A stretch of 64,000 bases of DNA from Humidesulfovibrio sp. (GTDB lineage: Bacteria > Desulfobacterota > Desulfovibrionia > Desulfovibrionales > Desulfovibrionaceae). The notes under the pieces are model-generated. The model saw nothing but the letters and a program-made list of their open reading frames with translations. It was not told the DNA's origin and did no database searches. The stretch covers positions 62,001 through 126,000 of the forward strand of contig NZ_JAUYFU010000020.1 of NCBI RefSeq assembly GCF_030689645.1, given 5' to 3'. Both the position numbers and the translations under genes were made by a program. How positions within the stretch are numbered: the first letter of the stretch is position 1; each line of letters begins with the position of its first letter. Shown piece after piece: positions 1-8,949 of this stretch.

Positions 1-122
1 TGCTTCCACAAATCCAGGCCCAGCGCCCCAAGCACAGTGAGCTTGAGGGCGGCCACAACGGACAGCGCCAGCAGGACCTTAACGATCCTGGGGCTTATAG
101 CGAAGCGTGGCCATTTCATCAT
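1..122 (-). CDS. MotE-like flagellar chaperone/MgtE-N family protein, 5' fragment
   Basis: Partial gene leaving the window at its left edge. Read from 122 it opens with MMKWPRF and continues without a stop. About 40 residues are visible: a short basic head and one hydrophobic segment (VLLALSVVAALKLTVLGALG), then a tryptophan. A single N-terminal anchor directly after fliJ fits the MotE/MgtE-N-like proteins that follow fliJ in Desulfovibrio flagellar operons, where they act as periplasmic partners of the motor; that identity is inference from position and the anchor. The first 44 bases overlap the end of fliJ in another frame, indicating translational coupling. The first of two adjacent ATG codons was taken as start. 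Confidence 0.5.
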   Translation of the reverse strand, partial: MMKWPRFAISPRIVKVLLALSVVAALKLTVLGALGLDLWK

Positions 123-519
123 ACTCTTTCTGCTCTTCGAGGTTTTCTGCGACATGGTGTTTCCCGGCCTGCCGGTCCTTGAGTTTTTCCAGGAGTTTCT
201 TCTCCCGGGAGCGGAGCACGGCCTCTTGGCGACAGGATTGCAAAAACGAGGCCAGCCGCTCCAACTCAACCACTGCCGCAGCCACGTCGCGCTCCAGGGC
301 CTCGCGGTAGCGCATCCACAGCCAAATATCCGCCTGGGTCGCCGCATCGCCGAAGCCCTTGGCCAGGTGCGCTGCCAGCCTCGCCTCGATGTCGTCCAGG
401 GCCAGCTTCTGGGCGTCGTGGGCGGCCTTGGCCTTGGCCAGCGCCATGCGCGCCTGGTCCTCCAGCTGTCGCCGGTACTCCAGCACCTTTTCCAGGCGGA
501 ACACGAATGGTTTGGCCAT
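79..519 (-). CDS. fliJ: Flagellar export protein FliJ
   Basis: 146 residues. The N terminus MAKPFVFRLEKVL matches the usual FliJ opening (hydrophobic-aromatic stretch then LExVL). The rest is almost entirely charged helix with heptad-like repeats and no membrane segment, as expected for the two-helix coiled coil of FliJ, the cytoplasmic escort and gate-opener of the flagellar type III export ATPase. Length is typical (about 145-150). The family opening fixes the start at 519 although the ribosome site is weak; longer upstream reading is Gly/Pro/Arg-rich and looks non-coding. It overlaps the following motE-like gene, so both are probably the tail of a flagellar operon lying to the left. Confidence 0.75.
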   Translation of the reverse strand: MAKPFVFRLEKVLEYRRQLEDQARMALAKAKAAHDAQKLALDDIEARLAAHLAKGFGDAATQADIWLWMRYREALERDVAAAVVELERLASFLQSCRQEAVLRSREKKLLEKLKDRQAGKHHVAENLEEQKEYDEMATLRYKPQDR

Positions 520-647
520 GCCCGTAGATGCCACGATCCCAGGCCTGCGGCAAGGCCCCCGGCCCACGCCCGCCGTCAGGCCCAACGGCACCCCGTGCCA
601 ATCATTCAAAAGCCCGCCATGCGGCGGCAAAGGCGCGCCTGCTTGCG

Positions 648-682
648 CGGGAGCCCCTATGGGTGTACGGTCCGGGCTCCCG
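648..682. other. Inverted repeat in the fliJ/gph divergent gap
   Basis: Arms CGGGAGCCC (648-656) and GGGCTCCCG (674-682), nine perfect base pairs with a 17-base loop, lying 33 bases before the gph start. It could be an operator or an RNA hairpin in the gph leader. There is no T-run, so it does not look like a terminator. Confidence 0.4.
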
Positions 683-715
683 GAACGTCCACGCACAGCC
701 CCATGAGGACCCCCC

Positions 716-1423
716 ATGAGCACAGCCCCGCGCGCCATCATCTTTGACCTGGACGGCACCCTGCTGGACACCCTGACCGACCTGGCCGACTCAGGAAACG
801 CGGCCCTGGCCGCCCTTGGCCTGCCGCCGCACCCGGAAGACGCGTACCGCTATTTCGTGGGCCTCGGCATAGAGGAGCTGGTGCGCCGCATGCTGCCGGA
901 GCACCGCCGCGATCCAGCCACCACGCAGGAGGCCGTCGCGCTCACTTCGAAAGAATACAAGCGCCGTTGGAAGGACAAGACCCGGCCCTACGAGGGCATT
1001 CCGGAACTGCTGGAAAACCTGCGCCAGCGCGGCCTGCCCGTGTGCGTGCTTTCGAACAAGCCGCAAGTCTACACCGACCTCACCGTGCAGGAGTTCTTCC
1101 CGGGCTGGCCCTTCGCCTTTGTGCGCGGCGCCCGGCCCGAGGTGCCCAACAAACCGCACCCGGCGGGGGCATTGGCCCTGGCCAAAGACCTGAACCTGTC
1201 GCCCGGCTCCGTGCTCTTTGTGGGGGATACGGCCACGGACATGAGAACCGCGCATGGCGCGGGCATGTTGCCCGTGGGCGTCTTGTGGGGCTTCCGCGAC
1301 GAGGCCGAGCTCAACGACAACGGTGCGTTGCAGATCATTGCCCGGCCTGCGGAGCTGCTGGCCCTGCTGGACTCGCCCGCCTTGCTTGCGGGCCTTGCCC
1401 GCGCGGCCAAACCGGGAGCGTAG
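716..1423 (+). CDS. gph: Phosphoglycolate phosphatase-like HAD hydrolase
   Basis: 235 residues. HAD motif I FDLDGTLLDT is at residues 10-19 with both catalytic aspartates. Motif II is the Ser in VLSNKP, the motif III Lys is in VPNKPHP, and motif IV is GDTATDM. The order and the helical cap between motifs I and II are those of Gph/PGP-type phosphatases, which dephosphorylate 2-phosphoglycolate or related small phosphates in the cytosol. Substrate is assigned by family resemblance only; pyrophosphatase PpaX or another small-molecule HAD remains possible. An AGGA stands a few bases before the ATG. The sigma-54 activator gene starts 5 bases after the stop, so the two are likely co-transcribed. 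Confidence 0.75.
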   Translation: MSTAPRAIIFDLDGTLLDTLTDLADSGNAALAALGLPPHPEDAYRYFVGLGIEELVRRMLPEHRRDPATTQEAVALTSKEYKRRWKDKTRPYEGIPELLENLRQRGLPVCVLSNKPQVYTDLTVQEFFPGWPFAFVRGARPEVPNKPHPAGALALAKDLNLSPGSVLFVGDTATDMRTAHGAGMLPVGVLWGFRDEAELNDNGALQIIARPAELLALLDSPALLAGLARAAKPGA

Positions 1424-1428
1424 ACGCC

Positions 1429-3906
1429 ATGAACCTGCCCCGGCCCGCAAGCCCATGCCCCCTGCCCGGGGGCGCGGATCTGCTGAATGCGGTGAACGCG
1501 GGCGTGCTGGTGCTCAACCCGGACAACGGCGAGATCCTCTCGGCCAACGACCGCGCCCGGGGCATACTCTGCGCCGGGGGACAGCTTCCGACCCTGGGCA
1601 GCCTGTTCCCGCGCGGCGAGTTCCGTCTGGCTGACCTGCTGGAAGGCGTCAGCGGCGTGGAATGCCGGGTCTACGGGTCCCAGGGCCAGCCCGTGCCGGT
1701 GCTTCTCGCTTCGCGCCTGGTGGAGCGCCCCGACAGCCAGGCGAGGCTCATCCTCACCATCACTGACCTTTCCCTGCTGCGCCGGGCCGAGGCGCGCTAC
1801 CAGAGCTTCTTCGAAAACGTCATTGAGGGCGTTTTCCAGTCCACCAAAAGCGGCCGCTACCTCATGGTCAATCCAGGTCTTGCGAGCATTTTGGGCTTCG
1901 ACTCCCCTGAGGAGCTCATCGCCCACTTCAAGGATCTGCGCAGCCAGCTCTACGTGGACCCGGCGGACCGCGACACCCTCTTCCGCGTCCTGGGTGAGTC
2001 CGGGCAGATCAAGGGCTTTGAGACGCGCTTCATCTGCAAGGACGGCTCCACCCGCTGGATCTCCCTCACCGCGCGCGAGGTGCGTGACCCCACCACCGGC
2101 GAACTTCTGTACATCGAAGGCCTGAACATCGACATCACGGCGCGCAAAGAGGCCGAGCGCGCGCTGAAGGAGAGCGAGGAGAAATTCCGGCACACCTTCG
2201 ACCAGTCGCCCATCGGGGCCAGCATGGTCAGCCTGGACAACACCTTTATGCGCGCCAACGAGGCCTTCACCCGCATCACCGGCTACACCGAAGACGAGCT
2301 CAAGCGCATCACCTTCGACTCCATCACCCACCCGGACGAGCGCGGCGAAAGCCTGCGGCAGTACGACCGGGTCAAACGCGGCGAGATCGACTCCTGGGAG
2401 CAGGACAAGCGCTACATCCACAAGAACGGCCACGAGGTCTGGGTTCACCTTTCCGCCGGGCTGGTGCGCGACTCCTCCGGGCGGCCGCTGTACCTGCTGC
2501 CCATGGTGCAGGACATCAACCACCGGGTGGAGACCGAGCGGGCCATGCAGGCCATCCACGCCGAAAAGGAGCGCCTGCGCTCCGGCCTGGAGGCGGTGTT
2601 CCGCTCCATCCCCGACGCCATCGTCACCGTGGACACGAACATGCGCATCATCCAGACCAATCGCGCCCTCTCCGAGATCTGCTGCATCGGGGAGGAGCTG
2701 CGCCAAGGCAAGGATCTTGCCTGCGCCAGCGGCTCGTGCAAGCGGGGCTGCTTCACGGTGCTGCGCACCACCCTGGAGACCCGCAAGCCGGTGTTCGAGC
2801 ACCGCGTGGAATGCCAGTCTCGCGCGCCGGGCAAGGTGGTGGTCATCAACAGCTCGCCGCTCATCGACCAGGACAACAACTTCGCGGGAGCGGTGCTGGT
2901 CATCCGCGACATCACCCGCCTGGCGGACCTGGAGAAGCGCCTGACGGACCGCCACAGCCACCGGGGCATCGTGGGCAAAAGCAAGGTCATGCAGGACATC
3001 TACGCCGTGCTCGACCAGCTGTCCGACGTGGAGTCCACTGTGCTCATCACCGGCGAATCGGGCACGGGCAAGGAGCTCATCGCCGAGGCGCTGCACTACG
3101 GCGGCTCGCGCTCCAAGGGGCCGCTCATCAAGGTCAACTGCTCGGCCCTGTCCGAAAGCCTGCTGGAGAGCGAGCTCTTCGGCCACATGCGCGGGGCCTT
3201 CACAGGGGCCATCCGCGACAAGATAGGCCGCTTCGAGGCTGCGGAAAGCGGCACCATCTTTCTCGACGAAATCGGCGACATCTCTCCGCGCATCCAGTTG
3301 AACCTTCTGCGCGTGCTTGAGCGAAAGGAATTCGAGCGCGTGGGCGACTCCCGCACGAGAAAGGCCAACGTGCGCGTGCTGGCCGCAACCAACGTGGACC
3401 TCCTGGACAAGATCCGTCAGGGGCTCTTCCGCGAGGATCTCTATTACCGCCTCAAGGTCATGGTCATCCAGTTGCCGCCCCTGCGCGACCGCACGGAGGA
3501 CATTCCCCTGCTCATGGCCCACTTCATCAATCAGTTTCAGGCCAGCTTCGGCAAGCGCATCACCAAATGCTCGGACGAGGTCATGCGGCTGTTCATGACC
3601 TACCCCTGGCCGGGCAATGTGCGCGAGCTCAAGTACTCGCTGGAGCACGCCTGCATCCTCTGCCCCGGAGGCGAAATCGCCAGCGCGCACCTACCGGTGG
3701 ACCTGCTGCGCTTCGGAGAGGGGCACACCAGCCCGCGACTGACGAATCTGCCGACTCAGCGCCGGGTGGCTGGAACCGGTCTGACCCGCGACGACATCCA
3801 GCGGGCACTGGCCCATGCGGGCGACAACCGGACCAAGGCGGCGCGGCTTCTGGGCGTGGACCGGCGCACTTTGTATCGCAATATGGCGAAACATCAGATA
3901 GGCTGA
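1429..3906 (+). CDS. Multi-PAS sigma-54-dependent transcriptional activator
   Basis: 825 residues from the ATG at 1429. About four PAS-type sensory units fill residues 10-500; the last carries a cysteine cluster ([14 protein letters not shown]). Then comes an AAA+ domain with Walker A GESGTGKE, an intact GAFTGA sigma-54 contact loop near residue 589, Walker B TIFLDEIG and the arginine-finger stretch [10 protein letters not shown]. It ends in a Fis-type helix-turn-helix ([18 protein letters not shown]). No response-regulator receiver and no membrane segment, so it probably senses a cytoplasmic ligand or redox signal through PAS. It lies just upstream of a palindrome array and a consensus -24/-12 promoter leading into dctA-frd-fum, which makes that operon its most likely target (inference). 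Confidence 0.9.
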   Translation: MNLPRPASPCPLPGGADLLNAVNAGVLVLNPDNGEILSANDRARGILCAGGQLPTLGSLFPRGEFRLADLLEGVSGVECRVYGSQGQPVPVLLASRLVERPDSQARLILTITDLSLLRRAEARYQSFFENVIEGVFQSTKSGRYLMVNPGLASILGFDSPEELIAHFKDLRSQLYVDPADRDTLFRVLGESGQIKGFETRFICKDGSTRWISLTAREVRDPTTGELLYIEGLNIDITARKEAERALKESEEKFRHTFDQSPIGASMVSLDNTFMRANEAFTRITGYTEDELKRITFDSITHPDERGESLRQYDRVKRGEIDSWEQDKRYIHKNGHEVWVHLSAGLVRDSSGRPLYLLPMVQDINHRVETERAMQAIHAEKERLRSGLEAVFRSIPDAIVTVDTNMRIIQTNRALSEICCIGEELRQGKDLACASGSCKRGCFTVLRTTLETRKPVFEHRVECQSRAPGKVVVINSSPLIDQDNNFAGAVLVIRDITRLADLEKRLTDRHSHRGIVGKSKVMQDIYAVLDQLSDVESTVLITGESGTGKELIAEALHYGGSRSKGPLIKVNCSALSESLLESELFGHMRGAFTGAIRDKIGRFEAAESGTIFLDEIGDISPRIQLNLLRVLERKEFERVGDSRTRKANVRVLAATNVDLLDKIRQGLFREDLYYRLKVMVIQLPPLRDRTEDIPLLMAHFINQFQASFGKRITKCSDEVMRLFMTYPWPGNVRELKYSLEHACILCPGGEIASAHLPVDLLRFGEGHTSPRLTNLPTQRRVAGTGLTRDDIQRALAHAGDNRTKAARLLGVDRRTLYRNMAKHQIG

Positions 3907-3927
3907 AAGCCCCCGACCTAGGCGGGA

Positions 3928-3987
3928 CGAAACATGTGGCGCCCCACACGTGTGGCGCCACATGTGTGGCATTCGCCACATGTTTCG
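3928..3987. promoter_or_regulatory. Array of inverted half-sites, candidate activator-binding enhancer
   Basis: Half-sites TGTGGC/GCCACA alternate in orientation: TGTGGC at 3935, CCCACA (one mismatch) at 3943, TGTGGC at 3951, GCCACA at 3957, TGTGGC at 3965 and GCCACA at 3975. The outermost arms extend to 14 matching bases, CGAAACATGTGGCG at 3928-3941 and its exact complement at 3974-3987. The array is centred about 140 bases before the -24 element of the dctA promoter, a normal enhancer distance for a bacterial enhancer-binding protein. Assignment to the adjacent activator is inference. Confidence 0.7.
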
Positions 3988-4089
3988 CAAAAAACGAGCA
4001 GTGGCGCTGCGAGCCTGTTAGAAACCCAACACCCCAGAAATAAATGCTTTTCTTTCAGCAAAGCTCCGAAAGTTGAACCAGGGCCGGAC

Positions 4090-4104
4090 TGGCACACCTA
4101 TTGC
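4090..4104 (+). promoter_or_regulatory. Sigma-54 promoter of the dctA-frd-fum operon
   Basis: TGGCAC, five bases, then TTGC is an exact match to the -24/-12 consensus, with ten bases between the invariant GG (4091-4092) and GC (4103-4104). A start of transcription near 4116 is predicted, about 150 bases before dctA. Confidence 0.85.
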
Positions 4105-4268
4105 TCAAACAGACCTTGCGCGCATACTCGGCATGGCCGAATTTTGAGAGGGGGCTCATGCCTGCCGAGGGCGCACGGGGGAAAGGCCGACAAGAGGCCG
4201 AAACGTAGCGGGGGGCCACGCCCCACGCACAACCACGTTCCGCTTTACGCGGTTCAAGGAGCAGGGGA

Positions 4269-5624
4269 ATGGCAGAAGCAGGGGTGAAGAAAGCATTTTA
4301 CAGGTCTTTGTACTTCCAGGTGATCATGGGCATCTGCATCGGCATCGCCCTCGGCGTGTTTTTCCCGGGCAAGGATGGCCTGGCCGCACAGATGAAGCCC
4401 TTTGGCGACGCCTTCATCAAGATGATCAAGATGATCATCGCTCCCATAATTTTCTGCACCGTCGTGGTGGGCATCGCCAAAATGGGCGACATGGGCAAGG
4501 TGGGCCGCGTGGGCCTGAAGGCCATGCTCTATTTCTGGACCATGACGCTCTTGGCCTTGGCCATCGGCCTGGTGGTTGTGAATTTTTACCAGCCCGGCGC
4601 GGGCATGAACCTCGACGTGTCCACCATGGACATGAGCGCGGTTGAAAAATACGCGGGCAGCGCCAAGAAGCTCTCCACCATCGACTTCATTCTGAACATC
4701 ATCCCCACCAACGTGGTGGACGCCTTCGCCAAGGGCGAAATCCTTCAGGTGCTGTTCTTCTCCATCTTCTTCGGCCTGGCGCTCTCCGCCCTGGGCGAAA
4801 AGGCCAAGACCGTCACCAAATTCATCGACGAGTTCGGCAAGGGCCTGTTCAAGGTCGTCCACTACATCATGTTCTTCGCGCCCATGGGCGCCTTCGGCGC
4901 CATGGCCTACGTGGTTGGCGCCCACGGCGTGAGCAGTCTCCAGCAGCTCATGTACCTCATGGCCGGCGTGTACACCACCTGCTTCCTGTTCATCTTCGTG
5001 GTGTTGTGGGCCGTCTGCCGCATGGCCGGCTTCAGCCTGTGGCGCTACCTCTGCTTCATCAAGGAGGAGATCCTGCTGGTGCTCGGCACCTCTTCTTCCG
5101 AGTCCGCCCTGCCGCGCATGATGGCCAAGATGGAAGTGGCCGGCTGCAACCGCTCCGTGGTTGGCCTTACCCTGCCCATGGGCTACTCCTTCAACCTTGA
5201 CGGCACCTGCATCTACCTGACCATGGCAGCGGTGTTTCTGGCCCAGGCCACCAACACCCCGCTGACCCTGAGCGACGAGCTTTACATGATGGGCATCCTG
5301 CTCCTCACCAGCAAGGGCGCAGCCGCAGTCACCGGCGGCGGATTCATCACCCTGGCCGCCACCCTGGGCTCCCTGCACACCATCCCCATCGCCTCCATCG
5401 CCGTGCTGCTGGGCGTCGACCGCTTCATGAGCGAGGCGCGCGCCATCACCAACCTCATCGGCAACGGCGTGGCCACCATCGTGGTCGCCAAGTGGGAAGG
5501 CGCGCTGGACACGGAAGCCATGAACAGGGCCTTCTCCGGCAAGAACGAACAGGCCGAGGATTCCCCGGAAGAAATCATCGACGGCGAAGCCGTCCCTGTT
5601 GTCATCCATGCTGACAAGGGCTAA
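4269..5624 (+). CDS. dctA: C4-dicarboxylate transporter DctA (DAACS family)
   Basis: 451 residues, the family's usual length. Hydrophobic segments run throughout; the serine-rich re-entrant signature [14 protein letters not shown] and the transport-core motif [14 protein letters not shown] are both present. Family members are sodium- or proton-coupled inner-membrane importers of fumarate, malate and succinate. An AAGGAG site stands 7 bases before the ATG. As first gene of an operon with fumarate reductase and fumarase, it would supply the substrate for the enzymes that follow. Closest alternative: a glutamate/aspartate carrier of the same superfamily; context favours dicarboxylates. Confidence 0.92.
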   Translation: MAEAGVKKAFYRSLYFQVIMGICIGIALGVFFPGKDGLAAQMKPFGDAFIKMIKMIIAPIIFCTVVVGIAKMGDMGKVGRVGLKAMLYFWTMTLLALAIGLVVVNFYQPGAGMNLDVSTMDMSAVEKYAGSAKKLSTIDFILNIIPTNVVDAFAKGEILQVLFFSIFFGLALSALGEKAKTVTKFIDEFGKGLFKVVHYIMFFAPMGAFGAMAYVVGAHGVSSLQQLMYLMAGVYTTCFLFIFVVLWAVCRMAGFSLWRYLCFIKEEILLVLGTSSSESALPRMMAKMEVAGCNRSVVGLTLPMGYSFNLDGTCIYLTMAAVFLAQATNTPLTLSDELYMMGILLLTSKGAAAVTGGGFITLAATLGSLHTIPIASIAVLLGVDRFMSEARAITNLIGNGVATIVVAKWEGALDTEAMNRAFSGKNEQAEDSPEEIIDGEAVPVVIHADKG

Positions 5625-5662
5625 CGCCCTCTGATCCCAAGAACACAGTGCCTGGAGGATTT

Positions 5663-6322
5663 ATGTCTCTTTCCTCGACCGCCAACCACCCGACCCTGAA
5701 CGCGCGCCGCATGGACGGCGTTCTCGACTGGGCGCAGATGCTCTCCGGAGTCGGCCTCATCGCCTTCATGTGGGCGCACATGCTGCTGGTGGGCAGCGTG
5801 CTCTTAAGCCCGGCAATCATGAACGACATCGCCGAGTTCTTTGAAAAAAGCGGCATGGCCCAGGTGGGCGGCCCGCTCATCTTCCTGCTCTTCATGGCGC
5901 ACTTCGTCCTGGCCGCGCGCAAGATCCCCTTCCGCCTTGAAAACCAGAAGACCATCTGGGAGCACGCGAAGCTGCTGCACCACGCCGACACCTGGCTGTG
6001 GGTGGTGCAGGCCTCAACGGCCATGGTCATCCTCATCATGGGCGCCATCCACATGTGGGCCGTGCTCTCCGACCTGCCCATCGTGGCGCTGAAGTGCGCG
6101 GAGACCCTGCAAAAGAACAAGTGGTGGCTGGCGTTTTACCTGCTGCTGGCCCCGCTGGTCCACGTCCACCTCGGCATCGGCCTGTACCGCATCGCCGTGA
6201 AATGGGGATTTGCAGGCCGCGCCGAACGCAAGGGACTCAAACGCTTTGTTAATGTGCTGATCCTGGTCTCCGTTGGCATCAGCGTGCTGACGCTGTTCCG
6301 GTTCTGGTTCATGGAAGCCTAG
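5663..6322 (+). CDS. frdC: Fumarate reductase/succinate dehydrogenase cytochrome b subunit
   Basis: 219 residues from the ATG at 5663, chosen because GGAGGA precedes it by 5 bases; an upstream GTG at 5648 lies inside this site. Five hydrophobic segments carry histidines placed like the haem ligands of Wolinella-type di-haem FrdC (FMWAHM, HHADTWLW, MGAIHMWA, LVHVHLG). The subunit anchors the enzyme and passes electrons between menaquinol and the iron-sulfur subunit. The gene is 38 bases after dctA and 11 bases before frdA. Confidence 0.9.
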   Translation: MSLSSTANHPTLNARRMDGVLDWAQMLSGVGLIAFMWAHMLLVGSVLLSPAIMNDIAEFFEKSGMAQVGGPLIFLLFMAHFVLAARKIPFRLENQKTIWEHAKLLHHADTWLWVVQASTAMVILIMGAIHMWAVLSDLPIVALKCAETLQKNKWWLAFYLLLAPLVHVHLGIGLYRIAVKWGFAGRAERKGLKRFVNVLILVSVGISVLTLFRFWFMEA

Positions 6323-6333
6323 GGAGATACGGA

Positions 6334-8181
6334 ATGCAGACTATCTACACCGACGTACTCGTCATCGGCGCCGGCCTGGCCGGCGAACGCGCGGCCATCG
6401 AAGCCGCACAGGCGGGCTTCTCCGCCATCTGCTTGAGCCTTGTGCCATCGCGCCGTTCGCACTCCTCCGCCGCCATGGGCGGCATGCAGGCGGCCCTGGG
6501 CAACTGCGCCAAGGGCGACGGCGACTGCCCCGACGTGCACTTCTCCGACACGGTGAAGGGCTCTGACTGGGGCTGCGACCAGGAAGTGGCGCGCATGTTC
6601 GCCGACAACGCCCCCATTGAGATGCGCCGCCTGGCGCATTGGGGGGTGCCCTGGGGCCGCGTGGTTCCGGGCAAAGGCAGCTACTTCAAGGGCGGCAAGC
6701 TCTACGACAAGGAAGAGAAAGAGGAAAACCGCGGGCTCATAAATTCCCGCGACTTTGGCGGCACGGCCAAGTGGCGCACCTGCTACGTGTCCGACGGCAC
6801 GGGCCACAGCGTGCTCTACACAGTGGACAACGTCTGCGCCAAGCTGGGCGTCGAGGTCCACGACAAGACCGAAGCCATCTCCCTGATCCACGACGGCGCG
6901 ACCTGCTTCGGCGCTGTGGCCCGGTGCCTGCGCACGGGCGAGCTGCGCGTGTACCTGGCCAAGGCCTCGGTCATCGCCACTGGCGGCTTTGGCCGCATCT
7001 ACCCCGGCACCACCAACGCCGTCATCTGCGACGGCGGCGGACACATCACGGCGCTGAACACCGGCATCGTGCCCATGGGCAACATGGAGGCCGTGCAGTT
7101 CCACCCGACAGGCATCGTGCCCACGGAGATCCTGGTCACCGAGGGCTGCCGCGGCGACGGCGGCACGCTCCTCGACGTCAACGAAGAACGCTTCATGCAC
7201 GTGTACGAGCCTGAGAAGCAGGAGCTGGCCTCCCGCGACGTGGTGGCGCGCTGGATGACGCACCACATCCGCCAGGGCAAGGGCGTCAAGAGCCCCTATG
7301 GCGACCACCTCTGGCTGGACATCCGCCACCTGGGCGAGAAGCACATCACCGGCAAGCTGCGCGAAGTGTATGAGATCTGCACCTCGTTCCTCGGCGTGGA
7401 CCCCATCCACCAGCTCATCCCGGTCCGCCCCACCCATCACTACAGCATGGGCGGCGTGCGCACCAACAAGGACGGCGCGGCCTATGGCCTGGGAGGCCTG
7501 TTCAGCGTGGGCGAGGCCGCCTGCTGGGACATGCACGGCTTCAACCGCCTGGGCGGCAACTCCCTGGCCGAAACCGTCGTGGCCGGCGGCATCGTTGGCA
7601 AGAAGATCGCCGAGTTCCTGCAAGGAGCAGAGGTCACCTTCAACTCCGCCGTCATCGACGCCGAAGTGAAGAAGCAGCAGGAGCGCATCCAGAACGTCAT
7701 CCGCTGCAAGGCCGGGACCGAGAACGTCTACAAGGTCCGCGCCGCCATGCAGGACGCACTGTTCAAGGGGGCCAACATCTTCCGCACCAAGGAAGGGCTC
7801 ACCGAGTGCATCGCCACCCTGCAGGAAACCCTGGCGCGCGCGCGCAAGGTCGGCCTCAAGAGCAACGGCCTGGGCGTGAACCCGGAACTCTCCGCCGCCC
7901 TCAAGATCGAAGGCCAGGTCAAGATGGCCCTCATGCTCTCCTGCGGAGCGCTGAACCGCACCGAGTCCCGCGGGAGCCACAACCGCGAGGACTTCCCGGC
8001 CCGCAACGACCGCGACTGGCTGTCGCGCACTCTGGCCTACTGGAAAAGCGAAACGGACGACCTGCCCACCCTGAAGTACGAGGCCGCCACGCAGGTGTTC
8101 CACATCCCGCCCGGCGACCGCGGCTATGGCAAGAGCGAGATCATCAAGGCCGATGCTAAGGCCGAGAGCAAGGGGGAGTAG
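6334..8181 (+). CDS. frdA: Fumarate reductase/succinate dehydrogenase flavoprotein subunit
   Basis: 615 residues. An N-terminal FAD-binding GAGLAGERAA is followed by the covalent-FAD histidine region RRSHSSAAMGGMQ. Catalytic-region motifs include HPTGIVPTEILVTEGCRGDGG, here split for length: HPTGIVPTE and EGCRGDGG. HHYSMGGV and the FAD-domain NRLGGNSLAE complete the set. Size and subunit order C-A-B place it with menaquinone-linked fumarate reductases of Wolinella and Desulfovibrio. It catalyses fumarate to succinate, or the reverse, on the cytoplasmic face. The frdB start follows after 3 bases. Confidence 0.95.
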   Translation: MQTIYTDVLVIGAGLAGERAAIEAAQAGFSAICLSLVPSRRSHSSAAMGGMQAALGNCAKGDGDCPDVHFSDTVKGSDWGCDQEVARMFADNAPIEMRRLAHWGVPWGRVVPGKGSYFKGGKLYDKEEKEENRGLINSRDFGGTAKWRTCYVSDGTGHSVLYTVDNVCAKLGVEVHDKTEAISLIHDGATCFGAVARCLRTGELRVYLAKASVIATGGFGRIYPGTTNAVICDGGGHITALNTGIVPMGNMEAVQFHPTGIVPTEILVTEGCRGDGGTLLDVNEERFMHVYEPEKQELASRDVVARWMTHHIRQGKGVKSPYGDHLWLDIRHLGEKHITGKLREVYEICTSFLGVDPIHQLIPVRPTHHYSMGGVRTNKDGAAYGLGGLFSVGEAACWDMHGFNRLGGNSLAETVVAGGIVGKKIAEFLQGAEVTFNSAVIDAEVKKQQERIQNVIRCKAGTENVYKVRAAMQDALFKGANIFRTKEGLTECIATLQETLARARKVGLKSNGLGVNPELSAALKIEGQVKMALMLSCGALNRTESRGSHNREDFPARNDRDWLSRTLAYWKSETDDLPTLKYEAATQVFHIPPGDRGYGKSEIIKADAKAESKGE

Positions 8182-8184
8182 GGC

Positions 8185-8922
8185 ATGGCCAGATCGCTGA
8201 AATTCAACATCTTCCGGTACAACCCCCAGGACTCTGAATCCACCCCGCACATGGAGTCGTTCGTGCTGGAGGAGACGGACTCCATGACCTTGTTCATCGC
8301 CCTGAACCGCATCCGCGAGGAGCAGGACCCAAGCCTGCAGTTCGACTTCTGCTGCCGGGCCGGCATCTGCGGCTCCTGCGGCATGGTGATAAACGGCCGC
8401 CCGGGCCTGGCCTGCCACACCAAGACCAAGGACCTGCCAGCCGACATCACCCTCTTGCCCCTGCCGGTGTTCCAACTGGTGGGCGACCTCTCGGTGGACA
8501 CGGGCTCCTGGTTCCGCGAGCTCTACGACACGGTTGAGTCGTGGATCCACACCAAGAAGGTCTTCGACCCCGCCGCGCCCGAAGAGCGCATGGAAGACGA
8601 GGTGGCCGAGTCCATCTACGAACTTGACCGCTGCATCGAATGCGGCTGCTGCATTGCGGCCTGCGGCACCGCGCGCATGCGCCCCGACTTCCTGGGCGCC
8701 GCTGGCATCAACAAGGTGGGCCGCTTCCTCATCGACCCGCGCGACGAGCGCACCGAGCAGGACTACTACGAGATCATCGGCACCGACATGGGCATCTTCG
8801 GCTGCATGGGCCTGCTGGCCTGCGAGGACGTGTGCCCCAAGCACATGCCCCTGCAGAACCAGCTGGGCTTCCTGCGCCGCAAGATGGGCATCACCGCCCT
8901 CAAGAACTTCTTCGGGAAGTAG
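8185..8922 (+). CDS. frdB: Fumarate reductase/succinate dehydrogenase iron-sulfur subunit
   Basis: 245 residues. The [2Fe-2S] ligands are in CCRAGICGSCG with the later C of LACHTK. A [4Fe-4S] set follows in CIECGCCIAAC, and the [3Fe-4S] region is CMGLLACEDVCPKHMP. This is the electron wire between the quinone-reactive cytochrome b and the flavoprotein. It sits tightly between frdA (3-base gap) and the fumarase alpha gene (27-base gap). Confidence 0.95.
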   Translation: MARSLKFNIFRYNPQDSESTPHMESFVLEETDSMTLFIALNRIREEQDPSLQFDFCCRAGICGSCGMVINGRPGLACHTKTKDLPADITLLPLPVFQLVGDLSVDTGSWFRELYDTVESWIHTKKVFDPAAPEERMEDEVAESIYELDRCIECGCCIAACGTARMRPDFLGAAGINKVGRFLIDPRDERTEQDYYEIIGTDMGIFGCMGLLACEDVCPKHMPLQNQLGFLRRKMGITALKNFFGK

Positions 8923-8949
8923 CCGCAGGGCTTCGGGCAAGGAGACCAC

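Larger units (their letters stand above)
3907..4268 (+). other. Regulatory gap between activator gene and dctA
   Basis: 362 bases without a gene. It holds a cluster of inverted repeats (3928-3987), a sigma-54 promoter (4090-4104) and about 150 bases of leader before the dctA start. AAGGAG at 4256-4261 serves as the dctA ribosome site. I see no terminator with a T-run for the upstream activator gene, so read-through is possible. Confidence 0.7.

Noticed and set aside
3928-3987. CRISPR-like repeat cluster
   Set aside because: The units are 6-base half-sites in alternating orientation with 0-4 base gaps, not direct repeats with spacers.
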